Shown: positions 62,301 through 64,000 of the stretch, in pieces | How the letters are laid out: each line of letters begins with the position of its first letter | Position numbering within the stretch: position 1 is the first letter of the stretch | Assembly (NCBI RefSeq): GCF_036370855.1 | Contig: NC_088098.1 | Span: 140,946,721-141,010,720 of the forward strand | DNA: 64,000 bases | Source: Dromaius novaehollandiae | Lineage: Eukaryota > Chordata > Aves > Casuariiformes > Dromaiidae | Direction of reading: 5' to 3' | Notes under the pieces: generated by a model | The model's database searches: none | The model's input: the letters and a program-made list of their open reading frames with translations, nothing else | What the model was told of the DNA's origin: nothing | Position numbers and translations under genes: made by a program

Positions 62301-63814
62301 AATTTAATAATTTACAGAAGCGGTTTATCTCAGGTGGACTCAGATTTCTATTCTTCTGTGTTTCTTCATTTTACATCAACACACAAATGTATGAACTTCT
62401 TCTACAGCCTGCATAGTATGTCCTTCCACCGTCCTCTGGCTTCTGAGACAGCCCCGCAGTGCAATGCAAAATACATGGTAGGGTCAAAGTGCTGTCTTAG
62501 CAGGATCTAGTGTATGCATTCATGTATTAGGACTTGAGGTAGAGTAAAAACTTAGTACCATGTAGTCTTAAAATGCTTAACCTGAGATGAAATAAATCAC
62601 TTTCCTTCTTTGAAATCTGTCACAGACGAGTCTTCAGCTGCTGGGCTAGTGAGGGTTACTATTGCTAGACTAAAGATGTTCTTTCAGTCAGATTTACCAA
62701 GATGTTAGTAATTTGCAAGCTTCCCTACTGCCATTTTGTATAAACCATATATAAACCATAAAACCTTACAAAAGGAAAGGGAAGTGTAATGCTTATGATA
62801 TGAGGGTTAGCAAATCTTCAAAACCTTATCTGCTTTCATATGCTGAGATCTATATTTCAGAACAAAAAGAGACTGTGTAAAGCTGAGATATAACTGATGA
62901 ATTTCTCATTGAAATGGATTGGCAAGCTTTTAATAGTAACAAATAAATTGAATTTTTATAAAAAAGGTCTGTGATTGTTAAGGGACAAAATCTCACTCCA
63001 GAGTCCTGGCATATTAAATTGAGCAGGCCAGCAATTTCAAAGTGTTCAAACACATAAAGCAGCTTTTGTAAGACATGCTTCACTGATGCCAAGTATCTTA
63101 TTTACTTCTATGTTAAGACTTCAGTGATTTTATATGGAGGGGAGGAGAAATGGGGCTGTCTACAGACTGTAATAACTCTCATACAGGAAGCAGACAAGTT
63201 TTATGAAAATTCTTTAATACTGCAGGTGGCCCAATCAATTATGTTGAAACTGCTTTGCATCTGTAAAATAATTAAGTTTTTTATGTAGGGTGTTATGTGT
63301 ACATTTTTGTAGAGCATAAAGCAACGTGGCAGTTTTGCATTGAAGGTGAGGCCTAGCCACGAAACAACTTTACTGAGGTGTTAAAAAATACTCTCTATGG
63401 AATGACAAACAAGCTGATCTGGAGGTTTCAGTTCTCTGTCTAGATTAATCCTACTATTTGAGATAGGTTATATATTTCTGTACTGTATTGTTCTATGCTG
63501 TATAAAGACATCTGGAGTCAAGTGAAATGGTCTTGTGTACCTCCATGATGTGTATGACCTGCTGATCTGCTTCTTTGTGTAGGCTGTGACTGTCTTTACC
63601 CTTCTGGTAATGTTGTTTCTGCCAGTTGAGATCCCTTGGGCCTGGACATCACAAATGATCTCAGCACCTGTGCTGGGCTCATGTTTGCTCTTGGCTCCCT
63701 TTATGCTGAAGGAAAAAGATCAGTGCCTCCAAAGGGCAAATCAGTTCTTGGGTGAGCTTAATTGTCCTTTCACTGTGCTTATATTTCTCTAAGCATAACT
63801 GAGCATAAGTACGC
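59351..63814. other. Non-coding AT-rich stretch
   Basis: No gene is recognised. It holds a TTTC microsatellite at 61198-61225. The open frames at 61446-61769 plus and 62850-63092 minus are of chance length and have no recognisable motif. Confidence 0.5.
61198..61225. repeat. (TTTC)n microsatellite
   Basis: About six TTTC units ending in a short T run; probably variable in length. Confidence 0.9.
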
Positions 63815-63960
63815 TTCTGACTTAGGCCCCTCAGAGAGGTGTACAGATCAGAGGGCCCAGGTTTTCAAGGGATTTAATTGTAGTCATGGTGACTTGAGAT
63901 GTAGTTAGGCATCCGGAGGGATTTTCAAGAATGCTGAAAAACTGCTTCACAGGAGGCGTT
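63815..63960. repeat. Possible ancient amniote repeat fragment
   Basis: Words such as CTGACTTAGGC, GGTTTTCAAGGGATTTAA, AGTTAGGCATC and GATTTTCAAGAATGC follow each other in an order reminiscent of old repeats built from TTAGGC and TTTTCAA motifs in reptile genomes. The match is by eye and weak. Confidence 0.3.
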
Positions 63961-64000
63961 CGTCTGTACGATGTCTTTTATGACCAATTATGCTTAAAAA

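Noticed and set aside
1-64000. tRNA, rRNA, snRNA genes, CRISPR arrays, operons or bacterial features
   Set aside because: None seen by eye. The B-box-like sequences belong to decayed SINEs, and repeats are simple or eukaryotic. A covariance-model search would be the decisive test for small RNAs.

Overview
The window looks like AT-rich, gene-poor nuclear DNA from a bird. The main reason is a LINE of the avian CR1 type at 2351-3455 (minus strand). It ends in the family's 3' octamer repeats and keeps recognisable reverse-transcriptase motifs. Overall repeat load is low and there are no closely packed genes, operons or bacterial signals. The species cannot be named from the sequence alone, and a crocodilian or turtle is less likely but not excluded.

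Layout. 1-2350 holds nothing recognisable. 2351-3455 is the CR1 copy, 5'-truncated and with an apparent internal deletion. 3456-56974 is mostly unique AT-rich sequence. Within it are old repeat remnants: MIR-like SINE pieces near 6650 and 13925, a longer tRNA-like inverted-half repeat near 38801-39125, a CR1/L3-type LINE 3' end at about 39640-39903, and a CR1/L3-type reverse-transcriptase piece at about 55300-55560. There are also microsatellites, homopolymers, a 39-bp tandem duplication, a near-perfect palindrome and a few local GC-rich patches. 56975-59348 is the most notable object: a nearly full-length Tigger/pogo DNA transposon, minus strand, flanked by TA on both sides, with a broken transposase gene. 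59349-64000 is again mostly plain sequence.

Genes. No gene is confidently identified. The best candidate exon is 6408-6573, which has a good acceptor and donor and an open frame but no family I recognise. A weaker terminal-exon candidate is 12492-12801. Most other open frames have the length expected by chance in 64 kb of AT-rich DNA. The window is best read as a gene desert or a long intron.

The most interesting biology is the Tigger element. By eye it strongly resembles the mammalian Tigger1 family as I remember it, yet it sits beside an avian-type CR1. That raises horizontal transfer into this lineage as a testable idea. I made no alignment and computed no divergence.
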